The notes: generated by a model not told the origin, from the sequence alone. A DNA stretch of 64,000 nucleotides from Dacryopinax spathularia (GCA_037974965.1 JBBPFI010000001.1:2666001-2730000); one strand, 5' to 3'. Numbered from the stretch's first letter, positions 1-13,928 are shown. A program made the numbers and translations.

Positions 1-3000
1 CCCTGAAGCGGCCGTACACCATCAAGTGCTGACGAACGGTGAGGTCGTCAATGGCGTTGAACTGCGGGCAGACACCGAGCGATACGCGGGCGTAGTTGCG
101 TTGGCTAATGATAGAGTGGTCGCTTATGAAGACGTCGCCTCTGTCAGGTCGGATGCTGCCGCGCTGTTGCCCATAGTCAACCAAAGTTACAGGAACGTTT
201 TGGGAAACACGTACAATCATGTTGAAGGTAGTCGTCTTCCCTGCGCCATTAGGTCCCAACAATGCCATCCGCTCTGCATTGACTCCAAAGCTTACATCAT
301 CCACGGCAGGAATTGTCATAGACGGGAAATGCTTGGAGATGTTGATCACTCGGAGAGCATCATGCGAATCGCGAACCCTCTTGGCTTCATTCAGGACGTC
401 AGGTCCTACTTCCCTCTCGGGCGGCGTCACGGCTCCGAAGCGGATTCTGCGCCTGAGAAGACCGAGCAACTTTGGTGCTGTGAAGAACCCAGAGTCGACG
501 CTGACGAGCAGACCAAAGCAGACCAGGCTGTAAAGGATGAGATAGACGATCGGGCCTCCGTACTTCAAGATGTCGCCGGGACCTGTGGTCGTTTCACCGC
601 CTGTGCCGGTGCAAAGAAGGTTGAACAGGTTGATCGAGACGAAGGCTGCCCGGACAACGCTAACCACTGGTGAAAGTAGAGCCATTGTGAAGTCTGTGGT
701 ATGTCGTTAAGAACTAAGGCCTTTCCGGAGAAGACTGGTCATCAGTACTTACGAACAGTGGTCAGCGTCTGGCTATTGTTGGCACTCAGTTGGAATGTTA
801 ATGTGAGCAAATATGCAGCCGTATATAGCTAGCACAATAGCTCAGCTGAATGATTCTAAACGACTGGATAGGACGCACGAGGAAGATCACAACTTGATAT
901 CCAGCGACCAAAGCGAAGGCAGCCAAGCCCGACGTGACTGCGATTATTGGGTCAGCACATTGCATGGACTTTGAGCAGCCACATGCACCCACTGAATAAT
1001 GTAACACAGAATGAGAAGAGGGCCGAAGATATGCCGTAGAGCGTAAGCACGACCCACTAAGAACAGTCTTTGAGCACGCATGCTGTGGCGGGCAAGGAAT
1101 AGTACGTACAAGGACTCCAGTGCTATAGAATTGGGACCTTTGCGCACCGAATGCGAATACCAAGCTGATGACGCTGGTAATGATGAGGATGGAGGGCATT
1201 TCGAACAGAAGATGGCCAACTGAGAGCTGAATGTCAGACTACTGAAGCCAGGGAAAGAGGTGCTACACGTACGCCATAACCCTAGAGGAGTAAGCCCGTT
1301 CGAATATCCCATTGCTTGTACAGAGGTGCGGCGTTCTCGAGCAGTGTACAGGGTATAGAATGCAGGGAATACTCCCTGCACGTCGGTCAGCAGAGAAGTC
1401 CTCAGTCTACTTGGGAGGGCGTACCATTGCCAGGCCAAAGAAAGCTACCCATTTCACACCGTCACCCTACGAAAGTCAGACAATGGCGTGGTTGTACGCG
1501 GTAGACGTACCGTCCCGGAAAATGCTGGAGAAGAACGGAGTCAGCTAAATAGCATGATGATGCAGCTATTACTTACAGGTCCGTGGAAGAGATTGGAAGT
1601 TGACATAGAGCTGAGGCCCCAGGCCGAAACCTCGCCCTGACGTGTTGAGTGCTTGATTGTAATAGATGTTTGTGACGAGATTTAAAAGAGAGAGTCCACT
1701 ATCGCTCAGGGGATCTGCCTCCCAAGCGATGACGGTCTGTCCGGATCCTTCAGCGAAGGAGACCCCACCGACAGAGAGATTGGTTTGGTGAGCAATGATA
1801 TCTTTAAAGAAAGTGGTATTATCGGCCGACGCGTTGAATTTCAGAGGTACTCCCAAGGAGGATATAGCCGTGGGAGGCGAAATGATCGGTGGTGTTGCTC
1901 CAGGCTGATATGTGAGATACGAGTAAGGAAGGAATAGCTCAGTGAAATAGACACTGTCGAATTGTCGCTCGCAGGTTTGTGTCCGGTCCTTCATGAAGAA
2001 TAGTGGTATCAGCGCTCCACAGCAAGCGATCGCAATCATAATAACGTGACCCAGCCAGCCATGTTGAAGTACCAATAGGCGCTTCCGGAAAATGATCCAA
2101 GCTTGGGTCAAGAATGATATCGGTTTGGATTCGCTCAATGCAATAGGGGTCGATTCCAGTTCGGGCGATATGGTCTCGTCTGTGGGAGTCGAGGGCACAA
2201 CTGACTTCTCTTCGGTCTCGGCAGCGCCCAGGCCATGGCCCTCTTGCAGCATAAGTGATAGGAAGACATCCTCCAGTGATGACGCGTGAACATCATAGCG
2301 GGTGATCCCGAGTTCTGTCTTGCGATTTTCGATGACGCGAAGTGCCCGAGCGACATCGCTAGGCTCCTTGCTGTTCAGCCGGATGACGTGACCTTCGGAG
2401 GTGAGAGTCATGTGACAGCCAGGTACAATCGCCTTCAAGTCCGTCATGAGAGAGTGCAAGTCCCATCTTTGTCCCAGTTTCTCGTCCTCTGCTTGGCTCG
2501 CACGGTGAAGATTAACGATATAGCCTTCGCCAAGCGTCGATTTTAGTTTGACCGGAGAGCCGCTCGCCAACAGCTTTCCGGGCGCTGCAAGGATCGTAAT
2601 CTCATCGCCGATGAGGTCGGCCTCATCCAAGAACTTATTGTAGCCATTAGAGTAAGATCAGGCTGACGATTCGGAACACCCACATGGGTCGTGTAGATGA
2701 TTGTCCTCTCGGACTTGACGGCATTCAAAGCGCGCCATATAGCTCGACGAGCTAGGGGATCAACTCCAGATGTTGCTTCATCTACCAGGATAACTGCAGG
2801 ACGTCAGTCAGAGAAGGCGGTTTGATAACTTTGCTCACGTTCAGACTGCCCGACAAGACCGATAGCCAACTGAAGTTTCCTCTTCTGACCGCCACTAAGG
2901 GTAGCAGCTCTGGCCTTAACCTTAGTGCCCACATCACAGTCGTTCAGCAGCTGGACGAGATCCTCATCGGCTCCCTTTCCAACAGGCCGCTTGATGTCAC

Positions 3001-4997
3001 GCCACAGTTTGAGATGTTGGAGACAGGTCAGTTCATCCCAAAGAACGTTCTTTTGCGGCACTATACCGAGTGTGCCTGGAGCAGGATATGGCTGGCCACC
3101 GAAAGAGACAATCCCGCGAGTTGCTGAGTTCAAACCGGCAAGGATTTCCAGGGTGGTTGACCTAGAGTAATGGGTAAGATGTGCAATTCAGGACGGAGTT
3201 GACGAAGTCACTTACTTTCCTGAACCATTGCTTCCCAACAAGCAATGTATGCCATATCTCGGAATCGTGAGCGAAAGATCCCCGATAGCGACAACGCCTT
3301 TCTTGCCTCGTCCAAACTTCTTGTGCAAATTCTCGATCCTGACAGCGACTTCCGAATGTCCGACGGCGGCAGCCTCCATATCACGCTTCTGCTGACGAGA
3401 GACCCTGGTGCGGCGAGCACCGTACAGCCAATGTTCCAAAAGCAGGGCCATCACGGGCCAAAGGAAGGTGTTTAAGATGGCCACACCGATAACAGCGATG
3501 ATCAGAATGGGAGAGTTGGGGTCGATGGTGTCGCTTGGTGAGGTCTTCAGAGCATCCGTGTGGATCTTCGCCATTTCGTACAGCGAAATTCCGCGGATAG
3601 CATAGATGTAGAAGGCCGAAGGGAAGAAGAGCTCGAAGATGCAGGCGCCGACTGTGGCGAAGCGGATAACATGTGCGATAATCGCGAATATTAGGGCGAA
3701 GAAAGTCGCTGCAATAGCCGCCAACTGAGGCGATGCAGCGAATGGCATGCCGACAAACATGGACCAACTGGTCACTTGCACTCTATAAATAGCGTCAGCA
3801 CGATACTGCTATCCAAGAAAGGTGCAGCCGCACCCCATGAGAATGTGTACGCCAATGACGAGCCCGAGGTTTGTATTCGTGAACACCCGCTTCTGCCAGA
3901 TAATGCCCATAGCGATCCACGCCGGAAGGTATAGCATAGACATGCTGAAGTGCCAAGAAAGAATACGAGCAGAGCGCATGCATCCCATTGCCTGCAAGTG
4001 GGGTGTCAAGCGAGCATTTTGTTCGGCCATCATCGATCCCGCTGTCTGGGGACCATGTCATTGCCCATTAGAAACGAAACGGAACGAGCGCCATACCTGA
4101 TATACAACGCCAAGGAAGGCAACGAAGAAAGCAAGATCGATCAGAGCATATACGCCGTCGACGAACGCTGAACGCAAACGGATATGAGAAGACAGATTTC
4201 GCCAGAGGAAAAATCCTCACCTATCCTGGTGTCTTCCGCTTGTTGCTCGTTCGTTTCACCAGTGAAAGGCCATTCAAGTGGCAAAGGCGGCGTGACACCA
4301 GTGACCATCTCAATGACAGTCTAGAAAGTCCCTATCAGCAAGACTGCCATATTTCTGGGCGCATATACGAACCGAGTCGATAGCCCACTGTAAAGGTAAG
4401 AAACGAAGCTCATAGTCGCTGTTATGATTCCAGACATCAACATTGATAAGACCAGAGTCGCCTCGCAGGGTGTAATTCAGCTTGACGCTGCCATCCGGAG
4501 ACGGAACCGACACAAAGACAATGCCGGCGAAGCAGGTTGACCGCAAGTTGAAGTTCTCCGGACAATAGTACGGTATTGAGTCAGACGTTGGTAATTGGAC
4601 AACCTGAGACTTCTGGTATGGCGAGAAGCTCTGCGTTACAGATTGCATGATCTGCGCAGGTGTGTATAGCTGATTTGATACATTGGTTGTTGCATCCACC
4701 CATACGAGACTTCCGGTTGTAAAACTATCGGTGAGATTCTGTATTGGGGCAGGAGTACCTTGACCAAGCTATGTTTCAGATGATCTTTTCAGTTCTCCGC
4801 TCCCTTCGGAGATACAAGCAGTTACATACGTTGTTTTGGTGACCGAGTAGGAGCTGGGCGACACCAAGAAACGCAGCATATGCGATAGGCAGAATGAACG
4901 CCCGGACCAAGTTCAAGATAGGATGCTGCCAGAGAATGATGTAGTTCTTCCATGTGAGCGCCCAGAACTGCCTCCAGAACAAGCGAAATCCGGACAT
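1..4997 (-). CDS. ABCA-type full ABC transporter, 3' part beyond the left edge
   Basis: A full-size ABC exporter of the ABCA (lipid-type) class, read right to left across many short introns. The start at 4997 (MSGFRLFWRQFWALTWKN) fits the usual family opening. A first membrane helix (about 4850-4930) is followed by a large polar luminal loop (4310-4699) and more helices (3380-4060). NBD1 has Walker A GSNGSGK near 3215-3240, signature SGGQKRKLQLA near 2870-2900, Walker B ILVDEATSG near 2775, and a D-loop/H-loop region followed by the regulatory segment MDEADLIGDEITIL (2590-2630). TMD2 begins at about 2090. NBD2 is entered at the left edge: Walker A LLGPNGAGKTT lies near 235-270 and a Q-loop CPQFNAIDDLTV near 45-75. 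The signature and Walker B of NBD2 lie outside the window. Substrate is unknown; lipid or drug export is inferred from the family. The next gene is divergent. Confidence 0.85.
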
Positions 4998-5900
4998 GCC
5001 GTCCAGTCCAGCGGTGCTAGTCGCACCGAGCAAAAGCACCAGGCCTAGAGCAAGAAATGCGGAGAGAGCAAGTGAGCCAAAGTAACGAAAGGAGAGAGCA
5101 CAGGAACTAAATAGGCTGTTCAAGAAGGGCTACAGCAGACCACCGCAGCCATGGCGTGTCGCCGAGGACAAAGATGTGAGGGAAGGGAGAGCATAAGCGC
5201 ACACGGCTATCACGGCACCACCAACCCGGGAACGTGCCTGTGATCGGCAGTGGCTGTCCACGAAATCGGGAGATCTCCGCTGCGGAGCGTCGTACGTTCT
5301 TGTCCTTCTCCACCAATCACTCGCAGGTCATCAATGCCCTCACCACACAGCCTTGTTATCCAGTTCCCCATCGGTATAAGGACGTTTGAATGGAAGAGCG
5401 AGGAGTTGTTACTCCATTTCACCGGGAATGTATGAAGGCTGCGCAAGTCGGGATCGTCATGCATGGGAACAGTACATAGAGTTCTCGCAAGCTGAGATCT
5501 TGCTTGTATGAGCCTACTTTGCACGACTACAGGGTGCAGCACCAGAGCACCTACCTGCGCCGCACACCTAGAATGGCGGTTCTGTGCGAATATTTTAGAT
5601 GCATATGCTGCCGCTAAAATGTCAATGATGGTTTTGGATGACTTCCACCAACGCTTTCTCAGACTTTAAGGCGCTGTCCACTTCTGTCAATCCAAGCGGG
5701 TCGTACGGTCCAATGAAACTACAAAATGCATTGTATTAGAGATGTACTAACTATGACCTCGTCCCCGGACTGCAGTAACAAAACTTCGGAAAAGCGCGAC
5801 CAATGCAGAACGCAAGGGCCGGGTCCGGCCCTACTCGCGTCATCGGCGCCTAGCTCTGCCTCGTCACAGCTAGAGTGACAACAGCTACCAACGCAAAGGA
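4998..5900. other. Divergent intergenic region
   Basis: Separates the minus-strand ABC transporter from the plus-strand helicase, so it should hold both promoters. The open frames here (for example 5210-5542 minus) have no recognisable domain. I see no RNA gene or repeat. Confidence 0.5.
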
Positions 5901-8692
5901 ATGCCACGAAAGAACCTGCCGACTGTACCTCCAAACCGAGAACAGCTAGAAGCCTTCATCGCTCGTCAGCGAGAGCTCCTGAAGGCCGAGCGTGACGCCG
6001 ATGTCGAGCGGTCATCCCTGCTGTTCTCGAAGTGTCCGCACAAGCTGCTCGAACAAAGAGGGCTGGCACTAGGCGGGCTGAGCGTAGCAGGCGTTCGGCT
6101 GGGCCTGGGAGGCAGAAGGTACGCCGCCCGTTGATAAGATAGTCAAGGCGCTGACTCCGTGCATTGCGTAGTCTGGTTGAGCTCGAGCGACCCACTGCGC
6201 ATCATTCATCGCCGGTCTTCCCTCCGCATACATTCAGGTATGTTCTAGGTTATGCACATCCGCAAATCAGTGCGGCTGACTTGGCATCAGGCCCGGTGAC
6301 CTCGCTCGGATAGAACAATATGTCGCCTCATCCGCAAGTCGGAAGCCAGCGAAAGGCGGGAAAAAGAGCGGCGCAGGAGAGGGAGGGGAGGGAGCCAAGG
6401 CGGTACAAGGCGTCGTCTACGATGTGTCCGATACGAAGATCGTTATTGCTGTGGACGGCGAGAAAGGACCTCAGGATGGAGAGGACCTTGATCTGCCAGA
6501 TTCATGTCGACTGTACGTAACGACCCCGACGAAGCCGAGCCCAGCTGATATTCTTACAGGCTGAAATTGGCAAACACGGTGACATATGACCGGTACGTAA
6601 CGTCAATCCTGGGTGTATGCGTTATCTTATCGGCTACCAGAATGGACAAAGCGATCGATGTCCTCGAACGCCTTGTCATACCGAAAGATGCGTCGTCCTC
6701 GCCAGCCGTTCCACGGTTAGTGGAGATCCTTCTCGGTCTCTATCCACCATCACCAGCCGTGCCCGTGTCGGATCTTCAGTTCCTCGACCCATCCTTGAAC
6801 GCAAGCCAGCAGAAAGCTGTGAGAGCAGCCTTGGAAGCTCCGGAGATCTCCTTGATCCACGGTCCTCCCGGAGTGAGCCCATATCTTACCGTTGCGGTTC
6901 AGCGTATATCTGACGTGGATGGCTCAGTAGACGGGCAAGACGCACACACTTGTGGAAATCATTCGTCAGCTAATCGCACAAGAGAAGAAGGTGCTTGTAT
7001 GCGGTGCCAGCAATCTGGCTGTCGGTGAGTGGTACTGATGCCGTGTCCGAGGACTCGAACTGATTGGATGATAGACAACCTGCTCGAACGGCTACTGCCC
7101 CATGGCATACCCGTCACGAGACTCGGCCATCCCGCTCGCGTTCTTCAGAATCTCCAATCATCAACGCTGGACGCCCAAACAGCGGCTTCAGACGAATCGC
7201 AGCTTGCAAAGGACGTCAAGGCAGACATCGAGAGTACGATGACCGCCCTCGCCGGAAAAGGAAAAGCTAGGATCCGCGGAGCTGACAGGAAGAAGATGTG
7301 GAACGAGGTCAAAGAGCTGAGGAAGGAGTATCGGAAGAGAGAAGCAGGCGCCGTCAAGGCTGTCGTGGGCCGGGCGAAGGTCGTCCTGAGCACCTGCCAC
7401 GGAGCCGGCAGTCGACAGCTCTTTAACTCAGATTTTGACGTCGTTGTTATCGATGAGGTAAGATATTGCGGATTGGCTACCAGTGAACTCGTTTGCTGAG
7501 GAAAAGGATAGGCCACTCAAGCTCTCGAGGCAGTTTGCTGGATCCCGATCCTAAAGGCGAAGAAGCTTATTCTTGCTGGAGATCCTCTGCAGCTACCGCC
7601 AACCGTTCTCTCCCTCGATTCAAAAGGCAAAACGAAGAACCCTTCTGCCAACGGGAAACACAAGAAGGAAACACCGGACAAAGTGGAGCCAGTTCCACCG
7701 TTGGAAGAGGTAGAGTTGCCAGAATCGGAGGATGAAGAACTGAGCGACGTTAGTGAAGATGAAACCCAGGTCGTCAAGGCGAACAAGGACGAACAACCTC
7801 CGTCTACAAGCGATGGCAAAACGCAAGCTTCCCCTAAGCGAATTTGCAGACTGCGTGCTCCGCACTCGTTGGAAGTGACGTTGTTTGATCGAGTAGAGCG
7901 CATGTTTCCTCGCGTGAAGAAGATGCTCACTGTTCAGTACCGGTATGTTCGCTCCTTGTCGTGAGCTGGAAGAGTCTCACCCATCTGTTTTAGCATGCAC
8001 GACACCATTTGTCAATTCCCGTCCACAACCTTATATCGATCCAAGCTGAAATCTCACGAGTCTGTGGCGACTCACCTATTGCAGGACCTGCCGAATGTTT
8101 CGAAGGACGTGGAATTATCCGACGTCGTGACTGTTCCTGTCGTTTTCTTCGATACAGCAGGATGCGAGTACTTCGAGCGAACAGAAGCAGACGAGCTGGG
8201 AGGCGGATCGGACGAAGGCAGCAAGTCGAACGAAAACGAAGCGGCTGTGGCACAGCGATGGGTAAGAAAGCTGGCCGAGGCCGGCGTGGCTCCGGCACAG
8301 ATAGCAGTCATCACGCCGTATGACATTTTGTGCTGCTTGATGATCATCAGAAGAACTGACCCTCTTTCCCAAGATATCAATCCCAAGTCACCTATTTGAC
8401 ATCACTCCTACGGGCCGATATGCCGGAACTCGAGATTGGAACCGTGGACGGCATGCAAGGTCGCGAAAAGGAAGCGGTGGTGCTCAGCCTGGTTCGCAGC
8501 AATGATAAGCGAGAAGTGGGGTTCTTGAAGGAGAAGCGCCGGCTGAATGTTGCGATGACACGGCCTCGGCGGCACTTGTGCGTTGTTGGCGATTCTGAGA
8601 CGGTCTCTCAGGGAGGACCATACTTGAAGAGCTGGATGCAGTGGTTGGAACAGAATGCGGACGTACGCTACGCTGGATTGGATGAACCGTAA
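5901..8692 (+). CDS. HCS1: SF1B DNA/RNA helicase, Hcs1/IGHMBP2 (SMUBP-2) family
   Basis: An ATP-dependent 5'-3' helicase of the Upf1-like SF1B group; Hcs1 of yeast is the DNA polymerase alpha-associated helicase A. The N-terminal family block is visible ([20 protein letters not shown], about residues 48-68). Then come [10 protein letters not shown], Walker A HGPPG-TGKTHTL (split by an intron after 6870), a charged helical insertion (7190-7350), Walker B VVIDEATQALE (split at about 7457/7512), [13 protein letters not shown], an acidic low-complexity insert (7690-7830), [12 protein letters not shown] across the intron ending near 7994, and the C-terminal motifs [16 protein letters not shown] and [13 protein letters not shown]. 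Five or more short introns. All catalytic motifs are intact and the length is close to that of yeast Hcs1. The start at 5901 precedes the conserved N-terminal block by about 50 codons. Confidence 0.92.
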
Positions 8693-9481
8693 CGTAGAAG
8701 TCGCGTATTCGACCCTCGATGTAGTTGTTGTAATAACCAGGCCTCCATGAGACAGAATGCATGCGGTCGCAAAGTGTCGGATTGCCGCTGTGTTGTGATG
8801 TCAAAGGATAGCAAGCAGCTTGTCGTGCCTGCCTGCAGAACAGTCTAGACAATTGATGCATGCCTCCGGTCTGTCGGGAGACCACCTGACCCATTGTAGA
8901 CACGTTCGTACGGTAAAGATCCGGAAGGACCGACGACGAGCGTCACATCGGGAGAACCTCCCGCATCGCAGGTAGATCATCCATTTGGGATCAGACCAAA
9001 ACCACTCTTCGTCATTATCATCAGCCAATCAAGTAGATTCGATGGCACAAGGATGTATCGCTTGCCAAATTTCGAACAATCGCATATAGAGAGTGGATTG
9101 TCCGAACTCAAGGCGCGACGTCCATCTGCCAGCCATCCATCTGTTCCCAATAAAGGAACAGGCGAGAGACAGGATCTGAGTGACGGAAATATGCTCCTCA
9201 CCGTCGTCGTCGAGCTGGCGATTGATAAAGACGGCTCGCCCAACCAAGTCTTGGTGTTTGTGCTGGAACGACGGAGGCGAAATTTTGGGCATCGGCGCGG
9301 TGATATCGGACCCTGGGAGGTCTCTGACGTTTTGTATGGACATTCTCGGCTCGAGTCAGTCCATAATAGCAGCAACGATGGAATAGAACCGGGTACATAA
9401 TATTTACGCCTACTCTTCCCCTTATCCTACAGCTCTCTTTAATATCCTGGGCCTGTCCTCTCCTACAAGTCAACGGTCAGC
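8693..9481. other. Intergenic region
   Basis: Terminator of the helicase gene and promoter of the permease gene. Frames on both strands lack recognisable domains and conserved splice patterns. Confidence 0.5.
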
Positions 9482-11258
9482 ATGGATGACAAGGCGATGC
9501 ACATAGGCTGGAAGGAGGAGCAGATCGAGGAGGTCCGGAGAAAAGGCTTCCTCCATCGGCTCTTCCTCCACGGTATCGAAACCCGAGGTGCGTGTCCTCC
9601 ACTTTGACGGTGGGAACGTCGTCTGAAGGCACCTTGCAGGCACGCTACCGGTAGCGCTCGAAGACCGGACAGACCCACAGTTCAGCAAGACGTTCTTCAT
9701 CTGGTTGTCGGCGAACAGCAACATCCTGTCTTTCTCGGCGGGCACTCTTGGGCCCCTGTTCTACGGCCTTGGCCTGCGAGACTCATGTCTTGTCATCCTG
9801 TTCTTCAATCTACTGTGTGTGGCGATCCCGTCGTACCTGTGAGCACATATCAGCCGGTGCATGACAGTAAACTGAGAGGAACCAAGGGCGACCTTCGGTC
9901 CAAAGACTGGCATGCGACAGATGGTGCACGCTAGGTACACCTTCGGGTGAGCACACAGCACCCTACTCAACTTATGCAAGTCCTAACAGTCTGATACAGC
10001 TACTGGCCGATCGCTATCCCATGCATCCTCAGTCTGGCGTCCATGATGGGCTTCAACATCCTGAGCGCCATTCTCGGCGGACAGGCATTAGCAAGCGTAT
10101 CGAACGGCAATGTGAGCTGGACAGTGGGGATAGTCATCATCTCGGTGCTCACGCTTGCGGTACGCCCATCTTTGTCCTTTCCACCACCGCCTGCTGATGG
10201 TCCTTATAGCTATCGTTCTGCGGGTACAAAGTACTGCACTACTACGAACGCTTCGCATGGTTCCCAGTCTGGATCGTCTATCTCGTCGTTATCGGTGTTG
10301 GAGCGAAATCGATCTCCTCGGCACCACCACCTGAACCGGCTACGGCTGGTGGCGTCCTCACGTTCGGAGCGACGATCGCTGGATTTGTGATCACGTTCTG
10401 CTCGATGATGTCGGACTATACTGCCTATATGCGGCCTGAGGTCTCGCGGTGGAAGGTGTTCTGGTACACCTACTTCGGGCTGTTGATACCCATCGTATGT
10501 CGTTGTGGCCTGATCATATGGACCTCACATCTGACTCCTGATCTAGGTCATCATCCAGATCCTTGGAGCGGCCTTCGCCATCGGGATGAACACCAACCCA
10601 GACTGGGCTGACGCATACAACGAGAACAGCGTGGGAGGCTTGCTCGAAGCTGTCCTCCGACCAGCCGGTAACTTCGGAAAGTTCCTCACGGTCTTGCTCG
10701 CGCTATCAGTGACAGCCAACACATCGCCGACGATCTACTCTTTCTGCCTAATCTTTCAGGTGTTCATCCCACCTGCAGCATTCGTACCTCGCTATGTATT
10801 CTCCATTCTGGGATTCGCGATGTAAGTGCCGCCTTGATCGATTGATGAACTAGACGCTGATCTCGTTCATCAGCATGCTACCACTAGCGATCGTCGGCGC
10901 CCACTCATTCTACGAAACGCTCTCAAACTTCCTCGGCCTAATCGGCTACTGGGCAGCCGCGTTCTGCTCCGCAATCATGACAGAACACATCGTCTTCCGC
11001 CGGAACGATTTTGCAAACTACGACGTAACCGCCTGGAACTCTCCCGGCCGCTTGCCAAGCGGTATCCCCGCGATTGCTGCGGGGATCCTGAGCTTTGGGC
11101 TCGTAATTCCGAGCATGAACGAAGTCTGGTTTATTGGGCCAATTGCGCTCGCTATACCGGGGTATGGCGATATTGGGTTTGAGGTCGCGTTCGTTGTTAC
11201 GCTGCTGCTGTACGTGCCGTTCCGTTGGTTGGAGATTCGGTGGCGTGGCCACTTATAG
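9482..11258 (+). CDS. NCS1-family purine/cytosine permease (FCY2-like)
   Basis: A plasma-membrane proton-coupled nucleobase symporter of the NCS1 family. Exon 1 (9482-9587) encodes a cytosolic N-terminus; exon 2 (9640-9838) contains FSKTFFIWLSANSNILSFSA, the first helix block. The family hallmark ATFGPKTGMRQMV followed by RYTFGYWP is recovered by joining exon 3 (from 9887) to the exon starting near 10000. Further helices follow (MMGFNILSAILGG; FCSMMSDYTAYMRPE at about 10390-10440; GMNTNPDWADAYNENSVGG at about 10590; LSVTANTSPTIYSF at about 10705), and the last exon (from 10874) ends RWLEIRWRGHL at the stop 11256-11258. About 12 membrane segments in all. The Asn/Pro-rich FCY signature favours purine-cytosine over uracil or allantoin transport, but substrate is inferred only from family. 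Confidence 0.9.
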
Positions 11259-12067
11259 CGAGAGCGAGTGGGAGAAGATGATCTGAGAGGTATCTATCAT
11301 TTATGTAACGTGTAACTTGCATTTGCATCAGGGAAATAGATGGCTGACACATGGGTAAGAATACCAAACGCGACAACTCATCTAGTACATTGTCGGCTCG
11401 GACTGCGTTCTAATTCAGAAGAAGGTCGAGCGAGCTCAGTCCCGAAAGTTATCAGATGAGGACGCGGGGAACTGCTCGCACTCTCCTGAAATCAGGGTAG
11501 CAAGGTCAATCCACAGCCAAAAGATCGCAGAATCAGTCTTTTTGAGCGTACCAGATCACCGCGCCTCATAGAGCGGACAAGTCTTACGACAGCTATCGTT
11601 GTCTAATCAAGAAAACGTAATTGGATGGCGACCAATTTGATGTGGCTCCTCCAGTAAAATCGCCGCATTCATCAGCGGAGTCCGTGGCAGAGGCGGCGAG
11701 AAGCGCGTCAGTTACGCGCGTTGCGCGGGTCGCGTTCCTCGTTGCCGTGGACACGCTTCCCGTCGTCCCGCGTGTATGCACCTCAACGCCCACAGATTTG
11801 ACTTGATAGTCGTCACAACGAGCGCCTGTATTCAACCGCTGGATACCGATGACGCCCAGTAACGACCACCCTGTCGACGAGTGGTGGTCCTATATCAGCG
11901 GGTAGCCTGCTTAAGCTTGTACGATGGTTTGCTGTCCCCTTTCCCACCTCCCACCTCGTCCCACTTCCCCCTTCCACCGACTTTGAGAGCTGGCCTCTCC
12001 ACCTCTCCTTTCATCTGATTGTGCACTATCTCTCTCTTTTTGACTATAAGGAAAAATCACGGGAAGG
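11259..12067. other. Intergenic region upstream of noxA
   Basis: Contains a pyrimidine-rich stretch (about 11930-12040) just before the noxA start, typical of a fungal core promoter and leader. No coding or RNA feature recognised. Confidence 0.5.
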
Positions 12068-13928
12068 ATGTCCAAGGAACCTGAGGGTTTTCAGGGCTGG
12101 GTCAAGCGGGAATTCTTGGTCCCCAGGCGCGCTATATTCAACTTCCTGTGGTACGGCACCCAACTTTTCCTTTTCGCCTATGGGTGGTGGTCTCAGGTAC
12201 GCTCGATAATCTTATCGTTAATCGCAAGCACCCTAACTCGAGCATAGGAAACGAATGTGCGACTGGCTGCCCTGAATGGTCTCAAGTGGTCTGTATGGAC
12301 GTCCCGAGGTGCCGGCCTGGTGCTGGCTCTGGATGGATTCATGATCCTCGTTCCTAGTGCGCCTTCAAGTATCGTTAGCCACTCCCGATCTGACCTGTCT
12401 ACAGTGTTACGCAACATCATCAAGCTTGTCCGACCCAGGCTCTCCTGGCTCTTCCCCGCAGATGAGAACATCTGGTTCCACCGCCAAGTCGCCTATTCCA
12501 TGGCATTCTGGGCAATGGTGCACACCACCGCGCACTACGTGAACTTCATCAACGTCGAGCGTACCCAAGTCCGACAGGAAGCCGCATGGCAGATCCACTA
12601 CACCCAACCAGGCGGTATCACCGGCCACGTCATGCTCCTCATAATGGTCCTCATGTACACCACCGCGCACCACAAGATCCGAACCCAGTGCTTCGAGGCG
12701 TTCTGGTACACCCACCATCTGGCGTTCTTCTTCATGATCGGCCTGTACACGCATGCGACGGGATGCTTCGTACGGGATAGCGTCAACCCGGACTATACGA
12801 ACTACTTCCCCTTCTACAGTACGGACCATTGCCTTGGGTACGAGAGCTGGAGGTTCACCATCTGGCCCGGTATCCTGTACTTCGGCGAGCGGATGTACCG
12901 CGAGTTCCGAGCTCGTCGTGCCACTCAGCTGGACAAGGTCCTCGTCCATCCGTCTGGGGCGATGGAACTGCGCATCATCAAGAAGTCCTTCAAGTACACT
13001 GCTGGTCAATGGCTGTTCATCCAGATCCCCGAAGTGTCCAAGTTCCAATGGCATCCTTTCACCATCACCTCCGCGCCCGAGGATCCGTACGTCTCCATCC
13101 ACATCCGTCAAGTCGGCGACTGGACCCATGCACTCGGTGAACGACTCGGTGCCGGCCCGAACGTCGTCGCTCAAATGACCAAGGCCGCACAAAAGGCGAG
13201 CGAGAAGGACGAGAAGAGCATGATGGAGCTCGGCATGCCCACGCGTGGTGACTTTGTCGAGATCGACGAAAGCATGAACAATCGCGGGCTGCCCGTAGTC
13301 CGGATCGACGGTCCGTTCGGTGCACCAGCAGAAGACGTCTTCGAGTCCGAAGTCGCTGTACTCGTCGGTGCCGGTATTGGAGTCACACCGTTCGCGAGCA
13401 TCCTCAAGCATATCTGGTACCGGCAGCGGCGTGGTAACCTCGGTGCGCTCCGTCGGGTGGAGTTCATCTGGGTCTGCAGGGACGCATCGATCTTCGGCTG
13501 GTTCCAGAGCCTTTTGCAGGAGATCGAAGCTGCCCAAACCGACCCCAATTTTCTCCGGATCAACATCTACATAACTCAGAAGGTGTCGGAGGATACGCTC
13601 TACAATATTGCCGTGAACGATGCCGGCTCTGCGTATGATCCGCTTACTCTGTTGAGGAGTCGCACTATGTTTGGGAGGCCGGATTGGCAGTCGGTATATA
13701 GCCGGCTTAGGATGGCTATCGAGGGTAGTCAGTACCTGCCTGGAAGGGAATCGACGCTCAAGACCCGCGTTGGCACGTATTACTGTGGTGTAAGTAGCGT
13801 CCATCACGGTCCATTGTTCTCTTGCTCATTACTTGCAGCCGAATCCCTTGGCTAAGACTCTCAGAGAGGCTGCGTTGTCGCAGAACTCGCCGTCGATTCG
13901 GTTCACTTTCGCTAAGGAGCACTTCTAG
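12068..13928 (+). CDS. noxA: NADPH oxidase, NoxA/Nox1 type
   Basis: A flavocytochrome b558-type oxidase that moves electrons from NADPH across a membrane to O2, making superoxide used in fungal development. Four exons (12068-12196, 12248-12356, 12405-13789, 13839-13928) give an uninterrupted 570-residue protein; the second intron is 48 nt and in frame. The short N-terminus (MSKEPEGFQGW) fits NoxA rather than NoxB, which has an N-terminal extension. The ferric-reductase membrane domain carries heme-ligand histidines in WFHRQVAYSMAFW/HTTAHYVNF and YTTAHH/FWYTHHL. The FAD motif WHPFTITSAPED and the NADPH motif GAGIGVTPFASIL are intact, and the protein ends SIRFTFAKEHF, the conserved Nox C-terminus. 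I see no EF-hand. The regulator NoxR is not in the window. Confidence 0.96.

Noticed and set aside
12407-13807. 466-codon open frame antisense to noxA
   Set aside because: It is a mirror of the strongly biased codons of the real noxA exon on the other strand, spans that exon almost exactly and shows no domain.
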